Below are positions 23,343 through 31,427 of a DNA stretch of 64,000 bases, piece by piece; the first letter of the stretch is position 1, and every line of letters begins with the position of its first letter. Both the position numbers and the translations under genes were made by a program. This DNA comes from Kribbella pratensis (GTDB lineage: Bacteria; Actinomycetota; Actinomycetes; Propionibacteriales; Kribbellaceae), in contig NZ_SODP01000003.1 of the NCBI RefSeq assembly GCF_004365355.1, positions 1,273,990 to 1,337,989 of the forward strand. Direction: 5' to 3'. The notes beneath the pieces were generated by a model. It did no database searches. It had not been told where the DNA came from and saw only the letters and a list, made by a program, of their open reading frames with translations.

Positions 23343-23356
23343 ACGCCGTTACCGGA

Positions 23357-23719
23357 CTAGCGCACGAGCACGATCGAGTTGATCGGGGTGAAGTCGTGCG
23401 GGAGGTACTCGCCGGTCTCGCGGTAGACCGGACCGCAGCCGGTGCCGTTGTAGCCCGTGCAGATCTGGAAGCCCGCACCCCCGGTCTGGCTGTTGACCGC
23501 CACCTTGGAGCCGATCACGTTCGACAGGTTGTGCGCGCCGTAGCTGTACCAGATGTTCTTGCTCAGGATGCTGCCGTTCGGCTCCCGCAGGCAGACGGCG
23601 CCTGACGGGCAGGCCGTTGCCGTGCCGGTGGTCGCCGCGTTCGCGGTCGGCGCGAGCGCCACGCCCGTACCGATCACAGCAGCGGCGATTCCGGCGGCAG
23701 TCATCGCGATCTTGCGCAT
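23357..23719 (-). CDS. Small secreted Cys-rich protein (peptidase-inhibitor I36-like)
   Basis: 120 residues with a clear Sec signal peptide (MRKIAMTAAGIAAAVIGTGVALAPTANA, cleavage after ANA). The mature protein of about 92 residues has four cysteines (ACPSGAVCL and QICTGYNGTGCG) likely forming two disulfides. The wording CPSGAVCLREPNG and NLSNVIGSKVAVNSQTGGAGFQICTGYNGTGC is like the beta/gamma-crystallin-type peptidase inhibitor family I36 found in Streptomyces exoproteomes. Inhibition of a protease is a guess from that resemblance. It stands alone. Confidence 0.78.
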   Translation of the reverse strand: MRKIAMTAAGIAAAVIGTGVALAPTANAATTGTATACPSGAVCLREPNGSILSKNIWYSYGAHNLSNVIGSKVAVNSQTGGAGFQICTGYNGTGCGPVYRETGEYLPHDFTPINSIVLVR

Positions 23720-23839
23720 GGTCTCATCCCCTCCGAGTGGTGGCCGCCGGTCGGCGGCCTCACCATCGAACGTAGGAGGGATGCGGCCCGCAGTGGGCCG
23801 TTCCGGAACGGTTTCGATCTGCTCCGAAACGGGTTGCGA

Positions 23840-24717
23840 TCAGTTCATCCGCGTCTCGGCGAAGTCCAGCCAGCGGGTGGTGTCGGCCGGCGTGTGGTGA
23901 CGGATCGACCAGTCCACCAGGCGCAGGCTCATGTGCGCCCAGTACAGCCGCAGTACGGCGGGATCGAGCAGGTCGTCGAGCATTTCGTCGTACCAGTCGA
24001 GCGGCAGCCGCGACTCCGCGTCGAACTGCAGCCGCGACTCAGCGTCGAACCGCAACGTGACGAGGCCGAACCGGCTGTCGCCGCGTCCGATGCCGTCCCA
24101 GTCGACGATGCCGGTCAGCTCGCCGCGCTCGTCGACCAGCACGTTGCCGGTGTGGAAGTCGAGGTGGACCAGGTCGTCGCCGGTCATGCCGCTCGGCTCG
24201 TCGCGGCCGACTTCGCGGACCCAGTCGAGCAGCCGGCGCGTGCGATCGTCGTACCGCTGAAGGGACTCGCGCAGGCAGAAGCCGGGGCCGCTCTCGAGCA
24301 GGTGCATCGACGGGACCGGAAGGTCAGCGGCCCGTCCGCGAAGCGGTCGGTCAGCGCGATGATCGCTTCGAGCAGAGCGCGGTCGATCACGTCGGGCGGC
24401 CGACCCGGCAGGCGCTCCTGGACGACACCGACGCCGTCGGTCACCTCGGTCAGCAGTTGGTACTGCGGCACCGGTAACCCGTCCGAGCGCGCCGCGTCGA
24501 GCACTCTCGCCGTACGCCGGAGGTCGTCGAGCGAGCCGAACCCCCGGGTGAGGACGCCTTCACGTCCGTCGGGCCACCGCACGAACCCGGCACCGACCTC
24601 ACCGGCGGCCGCCCGCCCGACGAAGGTCAAGCCGGCTCCGGACCGCTCGTTCACCTCCAGCAGCAACTGCTCGGCGTCGAGCTTGGCGACCGGCGCGGGC
24701 ATCTCGTCAACAGACAC
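23840..24717 (-). pseudogene. Aminoglycoside/choline-kinase-like phosphotransferase, frameshifted
   Basis: The coding information is intact, but in two frames. From GTG 24717, frame one encodes about 130 residues of an APH N-lobe, including VGAGFVRWPDGREGVLTRGFGSLDDLRRTARVL and LPVPQYQLLTEVTDGVGVVQERLPGRPP, to LTDRFADG. At about 24325-24335 the message moves to another frame, which reads ADLPVPSMHLLESGPGFCL and then the C-lobe with the catalytic loop LVHLDFHTGNVLVDE and IVDWDGIGRGD (the metal-binding Asp). The change is a net loss of one base in ACGGGCCGCTG. This is either a real inactivating deletion or a sequencing error. Divergent from a TetR gene. Confidence 0.78.
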
Positions 24718-24777
24718 GTTTGCCGACCGTAGTCGGCCGGGCTGTCCGGCACCATCGGATTCGGCGAACTTGTTCGT

Positions 24778-24793
24778 AACGAACATGTTCGTT
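24778..24793. promoter_or_regulatory. TetR operator
   Basis: AACGAACATGTTCGTT is a perfect 16-bp palindrome ending 12 bp before the tetR start codon. A second GTTCGTAACGAAC half-palindrome overlaps its left side, so two dimers could bind side by side. It lies between tetR and the divergent phosphotransferase remnant. Confidence 0.8.
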
Positions 24794-24805
24794 AGCCTGG
24801 GTGGC

Positions 24806-25483
24806 ATGGATGAACCGAGGAGCAGGCGGGAGCGGCCGGCCAAGGAGGCGCTGACGCGGCGGGGCATCGTGGCGGCCGCGGTCGACGTGATGCGGGCCGA
24901 GGGGCTCGATCGCGTCACGATGCGGCGGCTGGCGAAGGAGCTCGACACCGGGCCGGCGTCGCTGTACGTCTACTTCCGCAACACGGCCCAGCTGCACGCC
25001 GCGGTGCTCGACGAGCTGCTCGGCGCCGTGGACCTGGCACCGGTCGACGCGGACGGCGATTGGCGAGAGCGGCTCGAGGCGGTGCTGGCGTCGTACACGC
25101 TGGTGCTGTTCGAGTATCCGAGCCTCGCCCAATCTGCCGTGACTGCGCGGCCGACCGGGGCGAACTACCTCCGTCTGGTCGAGTCGATCCTCGCCCTGCT
25201 CGACGAGGGCGGCGTGCCGCCGGGGCAGGCGTCGTGGGGGATCGACCTCCTGCTGCAGCTGGCCACCTCGACCGCCGCCGAGCACGCGGGCGGCGACGAC
25301 CCGGAAGCCTGGGACGCACTGGCCGCCGTACTGCGGGCGGTCAAGCCGGAGACGTATCCGCGGATCGCGGCCCTGGGGGAGGACCTGCTCAGCGGAGCGG
25401 GGCCGGACCGGAGCTCGTGGGGCATCCGTGCGCTGATCAACGGGGTGCTGGCCACTCCACGACCTGAAGGAGAGACAACATGA
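24806..25483 (+). CDS. TetR-family regulator coupled to a TetX-like monooxygenase
   Basis: 225 residues from ATG 24806 (MDEPRSRRERPAKEALTRRG); the long upstream frame is antisense shadow. The HTH is IVAAAVDVMRAEGLDRVTMRRLAKELDTGPASLYVYFRNTAQLHAAVLDELL. The rest is the helical ligand-binding domain, with hydrophobic C-terminal residues like those of TetR_C-type proteins. The stop overlaps the monooxygenase start by four bases (ATGA), and a perfect operator lies just upstream, so it should repress itself and the monooxygenase and be released by that enzyme's substrate. Confidence 0.92.
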   Translation: MDEPRSRRERPAKEALTRRGIVAAAVDVMRAEGLDRVTMRRLAKELDTGPASLYVYFRNTAQLHAAVLDELLGAVDLAPVDADGDWRERLEAVLASYTLVLFEYPSLAQSAVTARPTGANYLRLVESILALLDEGGVPPGQASWGIDLLLQLATSTAAEHAGGDDPEAWDALAAVLRAVKPETYPRIAALGEDLLSGAGPDRSSWGIRALINGVLATPRPEGETT

Positions 25484-26556
25484 TCACGATCATCGGCGCC
25501 GGCCTGGGCGGTTTGACCCTGGCCCGCATCCTGCACGTCAACGGCATCGACGCCGTCGTCTACGAAGCTGACGCCTCACCGACCGCCCGCACCCAGGGCG
25601 GCATGCTCGACATCCACGAGGAGTCCGGCCAGGCAGCGCTCACGGCAGCCGGTCTGTACGACGACTTCCTGGGCCTGGTGATGCCGGGCGGCGAGGCGAT
25701 GAAGGTCTACGACCGGCACGCCGTACTGCGGTTGTCACACGACCACGAAGGCAGCGGCCGGCCGGAGGTGCACCGTCGCGACCTGCGCACTCTGCTGCTC
25801 GGCAGCTTGCCGGACGGCATGATCCGCTGGGGCTCGAAGGTTGTCGAGATCTCCGCCGATCGGGAGGTGCGGCTGGTGGACGGGAGCACGTTCGAGGCCG
25901 AGGTGCTGATCGGCGCGGATGGTGCGTGGTCGAAGGTGCGGCCCTTGGTTTCGGCCGCGACCCCGGCGTACCTGGGTCTCTCGTTCGCCGAGCTGAATCT
26001 GCTCGACCCCGAGACGCGCCACCGGGACGCGGCCGACCTGATCGGCGGCGGCATGATGATGGCGCTCGGCGACGGCCGCGGCTTCCTGGCCCACCGGGAA
26101 CCCGACCGCCTGCACGTGTACGCCGCCGTGCGGGTCGACGTGCCATGGACCGCGATGACGAAGGACGACCTGCTGGCGGAGTTCAAGGACTGGGACGACC
26201 GTTTTCTCCGCCTCGTGCACGAAGCCGACGGCGAGCTGACGCCACGCGCGATCCACGCCCTGCCGATCGGTCACAGCTGGAGCCGCGTCCCTGGCGTCAC
26301 GCTGCTCGGTGACGCCGCACACCTGATGTCGCCGTTCGCCGGTGAGGGCGCGAACCTGGCCATGCAGGACGCCGCCGAACTGGCCGCCGCCCTGATCGCA
26401 CAGCCCGACGACACCGAGGCCGCACTGGCGACCTACGAGTCGGCGCTCTTCCCCCGCGCCGAGGCTTCGGCCGCCGAGTCCGCGCAGAACCTCGAGATCT
26501 CCTTCGCCCCCGACGCCCCGGCCGGCATCCTCAACTTCTTCGCCGGTCTGGGTTGA
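25480..26556 (+). CDS. FAD-dependent monooxygenase, TetX-like group
   Basis: A 358-residue class A flavoprotein hydroxylase. The Rossmann FAD loop is MITIIGAGLGGLTLARILHVNG (GxGxxG). The TetX-like GGMLDIHEESGQAAL is followed by the Arg-containing RRDLRTLLLGSLP, the DG motif is VLIGADGAWSKVRP, and the GD motif is VTLLGDAAHLMSPFAGEGANLAMQDA. These are the hallmarks of the group that includes tetracycline-inactivating TetX. Co-regulation by a TetR protein supports a role in modifying a toxic or signalling aromatic compound; activity on tetracycline is only a possibility. Confidence 0.92.
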   Translation: MITIIGAGLGGLTLARILHVNGIDAVVYEADASPTARTQGGMLDIHEESGQAALTAAGLYDDFLGLVMPGGEAMKVYDRHAVLRLSHDHEGSGRPEVHRRDLRTLLLGSLPDGMIRWGSKVVEISADREVRLVDGSTFEAEVLIGADGAWSKVRPLVSAATPAYLGLSFAELNLLDPETRHRDAADLIGGGMMMALGDGRGFLAHREPDRLHVYAAVRVDVPWTAMTKDDLLAEFKDWDDRFLRLVHEADGELTPRAIHALPIGHSWSRVPGVTLLGDAAHLMSPFAGEGANLAMQDAAELAAALIAQPDDTEAALATYESALFPRAEASAAESAQNLEISFAPDAPAGILNFFAGLG

Positions 26557-26564
26557 CCCGGCGG

Positions 26565-26609
26565 TTTCCGGAAGATATTTCGCGCCTGGTGGCGAATATG
26601 TTCCGGAGA
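26565..26609. terminator. Bidirectional terminator-like hairpin
   Basis: TTTCCGGAAGATATTTCGC and the near-complementary GCGAATATGTTCCGGAGA enclose an eight-base loop. It lies between convergent genes. The outer TTTCCGGAA matches the hairpin at 11658. Confidence 0.72.
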
Positions 26610-26628
26610 TCGGCAGTGCGGGTTCCGG

Positions 26629-27066
26629 TCAGCGGCTGGAGGCGGCCGGGAACACGGCTCCGGTGTACTTCTCGCCGGGGCCCTGTCCGGCCTCGTCCTG
26701 GATGCTGCTGGCTTCGCGGAACGCGAGTTGGAGCGAGCGCAGACCGTCCTTCAGCGGGGCGGCGTGGTGGTGGCCGAGGGCGGGCGCGGCCGCGTCGAGC
26801 AGGCCGGCCAGGGAGTCGATCAGGGAGCGGGCCTCGTCGAGGTCCTTGTGGTCGGGGAGGTCGGCGGCCAGGCCGAGGTTGACGGCCGCGGCGCTCATCA
26901 GGTGGAGTGCGGCGGTCGAGATGATCTCGACGGCGGGGACCTCGGCGATGTCGCGGGAAGCGGTCGACAGCGGGTCCGGCTGTCCGGCGTCGGGCTGTCC
27001 GGCGTCGGTCTGTTCGGCGTCAGGGCGTTCGGCGCCGGAACGTGGAGTGGCATCTGCGTCGGTCAT
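26629..27066 (-). CDS. DUF1844 domain protein upstream of infC
   Basis: 145 residues. The first 40 are Asp/Ala/Pro-rich and disordered (GQPDAGQPD repeats). The DUF1844 domain follows: PAVEIISTAALHLMSAAAVNLGLAADLPDHKDLDEARSLIDSLAGLLDAAAP. The C-terminus holds LKDGLRSLQLAFREASSIQDEAGQGPGEKYTG. Actinobacterial genomes regularly keep this gene beside infC in the divergent orientation, as here. The function is unknown. The small helical domain, with no catalytic motif, suggests a structural or regulatory role. Confidence 0.88.
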   Translation of the reverse strand: MTDADATPRSGAERPDAEQTDAGQPDAGQPDPLSTASRDIAEVPAVEIISTAALHLMSAAAVNLGLAADLPDHKDLDEARSLIDSLAGLLDAAAPALGHHHAAPLKDGLRSLQLAFREASSIQDEAGQGPGEKYTGAVFPAASSR

Positions 27067-27390
27067 GCTGTTACTCTTGCACGGCGACCGACCAGGTCCG
27101 ATGGTGACCCCTGAGTGGAATATTCAAGGGCCGCCGGCGGTTCTGGTCTAAGCGGAGGGCCACCTCCCACCCAGTCGATGAACAGTCGGCGGGTCCCGGT
27201 CAACGCTGAGAAATTCTGGAGGACATCCGGAGCATCACAGCGATCGTACGGCGTACCACCCGGAGGGGTTGGGGCGTCGTCGATCTGGGAATTGGGCCTT
27301 CGTGTGATCGCACGGGGGCCTTTCGCGTTTTCCGGGGGGCTCGCGGCGATAACAAGGTGGCACAAGTACTAGTTCAACCCAGGAGGACCC
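27067..27390. other. Divergent 324-bp gap upstream of infC
   Basis: No gene is seen. The region should hold the DUF1844 promoter on one side and the infC promoter and long 5' leader on the other. A CGATAAC sequence near 27350 is a possible infC -10, without a good -35. GGAGGGCCACCTCC near 27155 can form a small hairpin. Long leaders with autoregulatory structures bound by L20 or IF-3 are known for infC operons elsewhere. I cannot assign one here. Confidence 0.4.
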
Positions 27391-28080
27391 ATCACCACTG
27401 ATTTGCGCGTCAACGAGCGCATCCGCGTTCCCGAGGTGCGACTGGTCGGACCGAACGGTGAGCAGGTTGGCATCGTCCGGATCGAAGACGCACTGCGGCT
27501 GGCCCAGGAGGCCGATCTCGACCTGGTCGAGGTCGCGGCAACCGCCCGGCCTCCGGTCTGCAAGTTGATGGATTTCGGCAAGTACAAGTACGAGACCGCG
27601 CAGAAGGCGCGCGAGTCCCGCCGGAACCAGACCAACACCATCATCAAAGAGATGAAGCTGCGGCCGAAGATCGACCCGCACGACTACGAGACCAAGAAGG
27701 GTCACGTGGTCCGGTTCCTGAAGGCCGGGGACAAGGTCAAGATCACCATCATGTTCCGCGGACGTGAGCAGTCCCGGCCCGAGCTCGGGTTCCGGTTGCT
27801 GCAGCGGCTGGCCGAAGACGTGAACGAGCTCGGCTTCGTCGAGTCCTCGCCGCGGCAGGACGGCCGGAACATGATCATGGTGCTCGGACCGCACAAGAAG
27901 AAGTCCGAGGCGCGCGTGGACGTGGAAGCCGAGAAGGCGCAGCGCAAGGCCGAGCGAGAGGCCGAGGAGCAGGCGGAGCGTGCGGAGCGCGCCGAGCAGG
28001 CCCAGGCCCACGAGGCAGAACGCGCCGCCGGTGCCACGAAGAAGCCGAAGGGTCCGGCCGACAACCTCGACCCGGAGTGA
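27391..28080 (+). CDS. infC: Translation initiation factor IF-3, ATC start
   Basis: 229 residues. The frame begins at ATC 27391 (read as Met-Thr-Thr-Asp-Leu-Arg-Val-Asn-Glu), placed five bases after a perfect AGGAGG. A TTG at 27403 is in frame but lacks a ribosome-binding site. Rare AUU/AUC starts are the hallmark of infC, since IF-3 itself rejects such codons and thereby regulates its own level. Both IF-3 domains are present: RVPEVRLVGPNGEQVGIV to PPVCKLMDFGKYKYE, and IKEMKLRPKIDPHDYETKKGHVVRFLKAGDKVKITIMFRGRE. A charged, Ala/Glu-rich 50-residue tail follows, as in other actinobacteria. Confidence 0.96.
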   Translation: MTTDLRVNERIRVPEVRLVGPNGEQVGIVRIEDALRLAQEADLDLVEVAATARPPVCKLMDFGKYKYETAQKARESRRNQTNTIIKEMKLRPKIDPHDYETKKGHVVRFLKAGDKVKITIMFRGREQSRPELGFRLLQRLAEDVNELGFVESSPRQDGRNMIMVLGPHKKKSEARVDVEAEKAQRKAEREAEEQAERAERAEQAQAHEAERAAGATKKPKGPADNLDPE

Positions 28081-28171
28081 CGAAACGCTCCGGCGGCCAG
28101 GTCAGTCACAGCAGCCGGAGCCGGTCACACCGAAGTTCGAGTCAACGAAAATAATCAGGAGCACAACAGCC

Positions 28172-28366
28172 ATGCCGAAGATGAAGACCCACTCGGGGAT
28201 GAAGAAGCGCGTCCGGATCACCGGAACGGGCAAGGTTCGCCGCGAGCAGACCGGTGTCCGCCACCTCGCCGAGGCGAAGACGTCCAAGCGCAAGCGGCGC
28301 CTGAGCGGCACCGTCGAGGTTGCACCCGCGTTCGCGAAGAAGGCCAAGAAGCTTCTCGGCATCTGA
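28172..28366 (+). CDS. rpmI: 50S ribosomal protein L35
   Basis: 64 residues, the normal bL35 size: MPKMKTHSGMKKRVRITGTGKVRREQTGVRHLAEAKTSKRKRRLSGTVEVAPAFAKKAKKLLGI in outline, very basic. ATG 28172 follows a CAGGAG Shine-Dalgarno; the frame is open upstream into infC, but only this part is L35. It sits between infC and rplT in the conserved IF3-L35-L20 operon. Confidence 0.98.
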   Translation: MPKMKTHSGMKKRVRITGTGKVRREQTGVRHLAEAKTSKRKRRLSGTVEVAPAFAKKAKKLLGI

Positions 28367-28445
28367 GCATCACCCTCACCCCCCGAACATCCCCGCCGAG
28401 TGGGCCACCCTCTCTCCGGCGCAGAAATACAAGGAGTAACACCTC

Positions 28446-28838
28446 ATGGCACGCGTGAAGCGGGCAGTCAACGCCCACAAGAAGCGTCGTACCGTACTTG
28501 AGCAGGCCAGCGGCTACCGCGGCCAGCGCTCGCGGCTGTACCGCAAGGCCAAGGAGCAGGTCACCCACTCGCTCGTCTACGCCTACCGTGACCGCAAGGC
28601 GCGCAAGGGCGACTTCCGCAAGCTGTGGATCCAGCGGATCAACGCCGCGGTCCGGGCCGAGGACCTGACCTACAACCGCTTCATCCAGGGCCTGCGGCTG
28701 GCCGAGGTCGAGGTCGACCGCAAGATCCTGGCCGACTTGGCTGTCAACGACCCGGCCGCGTTCTCCGCGCTCGTGCAGGTGGCCAAGGCCGCCCTGCCGG
28801 CCGACGTGAACGCCCCGAAGACCGACGCCGCGGCCTGA
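28446..28838 (+). CDS. rplT: 50S ribosomal protein L20
   Basis: A 130-residue bL20, which is needed for 50S assembly. The long basic N-terminal helix ARVKRAVNAHKKRRTVLEQASGYRGQRSRLYRKAKEQVTHS reaches into 23S rRNA, and the globular C-terminal part RIRKLWIQRINAAVRAEDLTYNRFIQGL-like segment is present. AAGGAG precedes the ATG. In other phyla L20 represses this operon by binding the leader. Whether that holds here is not visible. Last gene of infC-rpmI-rplT. Confidence 0.98.
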   Translation: MARVKRAVNAHKKRRTVLEQASGYRGQRSRLYRKAKEQVTHSLVYAYRDRKARKGDFRKLWIQRINAAVRAEDLTYNRFIQGLRLAEVEVDRKILADLAVNDPAAFSALVQVAKAALPADVNAPKTDAAA

Positions 28839-28857
28839 GCAACACCCTTACACCACA

Positions 28858-29658
28858 GTGGCGAGTCCCGGTCTGCTGACCGCGCAATCAGCGCGCATCA
28901 AGCAGGCTCGGCGGCTCGCCACTCGTGCGTTCCGGCGTAAAGCCGGCCGGTTCCTCGTCGAGGGACCGCAGGCCGTCCGGGAAGCACTCGAGCACCGCGA
29001 GCTCGTCGTCGAGGTGTACGCGGAGCCCGAGGTCGCGACCCGTCATCGCGACCTCCACGACCTGGCCGCGGCCGCCGGCGTCCCGTGGTTCGAGGTCAAC
29101 CGTGCCGCCGTCGAGGCGTTGAGCGAGACCGTCACCTCGCAGGGCGTCGTCGCCGTCTGCTCGCTGGTGACCGTGCCGTTCGCGCCCACCGGCACGCTGA
29201 TCGCGGCCGGCGTACAGGTTCGCGATCCCGGCAACGTCGGCACCCTGATCCGTACTGCGGACGCGGCCGGCGCCGGTGCCGTCGTACTGTCGGCCGAGTC
29301 CGTCGACCCGCACAACCCGAAGGCGGTCCGGGCCAGCGTCGGCAGCATCTTCCACGTGCCGATCAGCACCGACGTCGACATCGTCGAGGCCGTCGAGTCG
29401 TGGCGCGATCACGGTCTGCAGGTGCTCGCCGCCGACGGGTACGGCGCGACCGACTTGGACACGTGCATCGACGACGGGACGCTGGCCAAGCCGACCGTGT
29501 GGCTGTTCGGCAACGAGGCGCACGGTCTGCCCGACGGCATCAACGCGATCGTTGATCACTCGGTCAAGGTCCCGATCTACGGTCGCGCGGAGTCACTCAA
29601 CCTCGCGACGGCCGCCGCGGTCTGCTTGTACGCCTCTGCCCGTGCCCAACGCCGATGA
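28858..29658 (+). CDS. TrmH/SpoU-family RNA 2'-O-methyltransferase
   Basis: 266 residues, GTG start 19 bp after rplT. It is a SPOUT (knotted) methyltransferase with an N-terminal substrate-binding domain (RRKAGRFLVEGPQAVREALEH). SPOUT motif 1 is VQVRDPGNVGTLIRTADAAGAGAVVL, motif 2 TVWLFGNEAHGLPD, and motif 3 YGRAESLNLATAAAVCLYAS. Genes in this position after rplT are annotated as 23S rRNA 2'-O-ribose methyltransferases; the modified nucleotide is not determinable. Its stop overlaps the PHP gene start (ATGA). Confidence 0.94.
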   Translation: MASPGLLTAQSARIKQARRLATRAFRRKAGRFLVEGPQAVREALEHRELVVEVYAEPEVATRHRDLHDLAAAAGVPWFEVNRAAVEALSETVTSQGVVAVCSLVTVPFAPTGTLIAAGVQVRDPGNVGTLIRTADAAGAGAVVLSAESVDPHNPKAVRASVGSIFHVPISTDVDIVEAVESWRDHGLQVLAADGYGATDLDTCIDDGTLAKPTVWLFGNEAHGLPDGINAIVDHSVKVPIYGRAESLNLATAAAVCLYASARAQRR

Positions 29659-30548
29659 CGTTCGACCTGCCGGGGCAGTTCTGGCGCGGCAACCTGCACA
29701 CGCACACGAACCTCTCGGACGGTTACCTGTCACCGGCTGAGACCGCGCAGGTCTACCGGGGCGCCGGGTACGACTTCGTCGCGATCACCGACCACTTCCG
29801 GCCCGAGTACGGGTACCCGGTGACGGACACCCACGACCTGCGGACGGACGACTTCACCACGCTGATCGGCGCCGAACTCCACGCTCCGCGGACGGAAGCC
29901 GGCCAGCAATGGCACATCATCGCGGCCGGCCTCCCGCTCGACTTCACCCAGCCGTCGGGGAGCGAGACCGGTCCTGAGTTGGCGCGACGTGCGCGGGCCG
30001 CGGGTGCGTTCATCGGCATGGCGCACCCGTCGGCGTCGCTCCTGACCGCTGTCGACGCGGAGAGCCTCGACGCGGCGCATTCGGTCGAGGTCTACAACGC
30101 ACTGTCCGACCGCGAGAACCGCGGCGACAGCTGGCACCTTGCCGATGTCCTGCTGAACCGCGGTCACCGGCTGACGACGTACGCCGCCGACGACGCTCAC
30201 CTGCAACCCCAGGACCCGCCGCCGTGCCAGGCCTGGGTCCAGGTCCGCGCCGAAACGCTCGCCCCGGACGCACTGCTCACCGCCCTCAAGGCCGGCCATT
30301 TCTACTCCAGCACCGGCCCCGAGCTGTACGACGTACGCATCGAGGGCGAGATGGTCGTCGTCCGCTGCTCACCCGCAACGAAGATCCTGCTGACCGGCGG
30401 CCACCCGGGCGCAGAACTTGCCCAAGGCACCGATCTCACCGAGTGCGCCCTCCCATGGGCCTTGTTCCGCGGCCGGCACTGCCGCATCACCGTCGAGGAC
30501 GCCACCGGCCACCGCGCCCGGACCAACCCGATGTACTTGCCGTTCTGA
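29655..30548 (+). CDS. PHP-domain metal-dependent phosphoesterase
   Basis: 297 residues. The PHP trinuclear metal site is shown by GNLHTHTNLSDGYLSP (residues about 12-27), DFVAITDHFRPEYG, an HIIAAGLPLDF-type strand and the later MAHPSA and AADDAHLQ histidines and aspartates. The C-terminal 90 residues form a beta domain (SSTGPELYDVRIEGEMVVVRC). Stand-alone PHP proteins cleave phosphoesters such as nucleoside 3',5'-bisphosphates or short oligonucleotides. Translational coupling to the rRNA methyltransferase may reflect RNA metabolism, which is inference. Confidence 0.88.
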   Translation: MTFDLPGQFWRGNLHTHTNLSDGYLSPAETAQVYRGAGYDFVAITDHFRPEYGYPVTDTHDLRTDDFTTLIGAELHAPRTEAGQQWHIIAAGLPLDFTQPSGSETGPELARRARAAGAFIGMAHPSASLLTAVDAESLDAAHSVEVYNALSDRENRGDSWHLADVLLNRGHRLTTYAADDAHLQPQDPPPCQAWVQVRAETLAPDALLTALKAGHFYSSTGPELYDVRIEGEMVVVRCSPATKILLTGGHPGAELAQGTDLTECALPWALFRGRHCRITVEDATGHRARTNPMYLPF

Positions 30549-30719
30549 TTGACGGTTCGGGGTGGGGCGTGTCAGCGTTGGGCTAGCGCGCGCCAGGGCG
30601 CCTCCTCTTCGCGGCAAGCACCGAGTGCACCTGGATGGTGGGAGTAGGACTTGTGTCGGCCGGTGAACCCTTCGGGACGGCCTGATTCAGCGGAGCGGGC
30701 TGTTCTGGAAGGACCGTTG

Positions 30720-31427
30720 ATGTCGACTACACCGCTGCCCGCCAAGGCGAGTCTCAGCCAGCTGCGCGCCCGGGCGAAGGAACTCCGGAAGGCGGTCGCC
30801 AAAGGCAGGCCCGACGCGATCGAGCGGGCCCGCGCGCACCACCCGGCGTACGACGACGCGACCTTCACGCTGCGGGATGCGCAGTTGACGATCGCACGGG
30901 AGTACGGCCTGGCCAGCTGGCCGGAATTGATGGAGAAGGTCGCGACCGAGCTGGTCGAAGGCCGCGAGCTGCACCGGTACTTCGGCGTCGAGCTGAACAA
31001 CGAGACCTGGGACCTGCTCGAAGAGATCGACGAGATGAGCCCCTTGGAGGACCAGGAGCGGTTGCTGTACGGCGCTTATGCCGCCTGCCTGCACTGGTTA
31101 GAGGCGGGCAACGAAGCCAATCACGCCCGCGGCGAGCACCTGATCGCGAGGGTCGCGCTCCGCATCGGGCGGATCGAGGTCGGACTGCAGCATGCGCGAC
31201 GCTGTCTCGAACTCATCGAGACGCACCGCGAGCAGATGAGCGACTGGGACGAACCGTTCGCCCGCGAGGCCCTGGCTCGGGCTCTCGCGGCGACCGGTCA
31301 CACAGCTGCCGCACGCGCAGAGTTGGAGAAAGCGCGCGAACTGACCAAGCTCGTCGCGAACGAGGGCGATCGGAAGGTGCTGGAGGAGGAGTTCGCCAAG
31401 GAGCCGTGGTTCGGCCTTACTTCTTGA
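30720..31427 (+). CDS. Ankyrin-leader/TPR-like helical protein
   Basis: 235 residues from ATG 30720, which has GGAAGGA at the right distance. The N-terminus LSQLRARAKELRKAVAKGRPDAIERARAHHPAYDD and TLRDAQLTIAREYGLASWPELMEKV is the leader helix set found before ankyrin repeats in actinobacterial proteins, but no ankyrin repeats follow. Instead residues 95-235 are alpha-helical pairs with TPR character (ARVALRIGRIEVGLQHARRCLEL; LARALAATGHTAAARAELEKA). It is a probable protein-protein interaction module. The last 11 bases overlap the convergent tetR. Confidence 0.68.
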   Translation: MSTTPLPAKASLSQLRARAKELRKAVAKGRPDAIERARAHHPAYDDATFTLRDAQLTIAREYGLASWPELMEKVATELVEGRELHRYFGVELNNETWDLLEEIDEMSPLEDQERLLYGAYAACLHWLEAGNEANHARGEHLIARVALRIGRIEVGLQHARRCLELIETHREQMSDWDEPFAREALARALAATGHTAAARAELEKARELTKLVANEGDRKVLEEEFAKEPWFGLTS

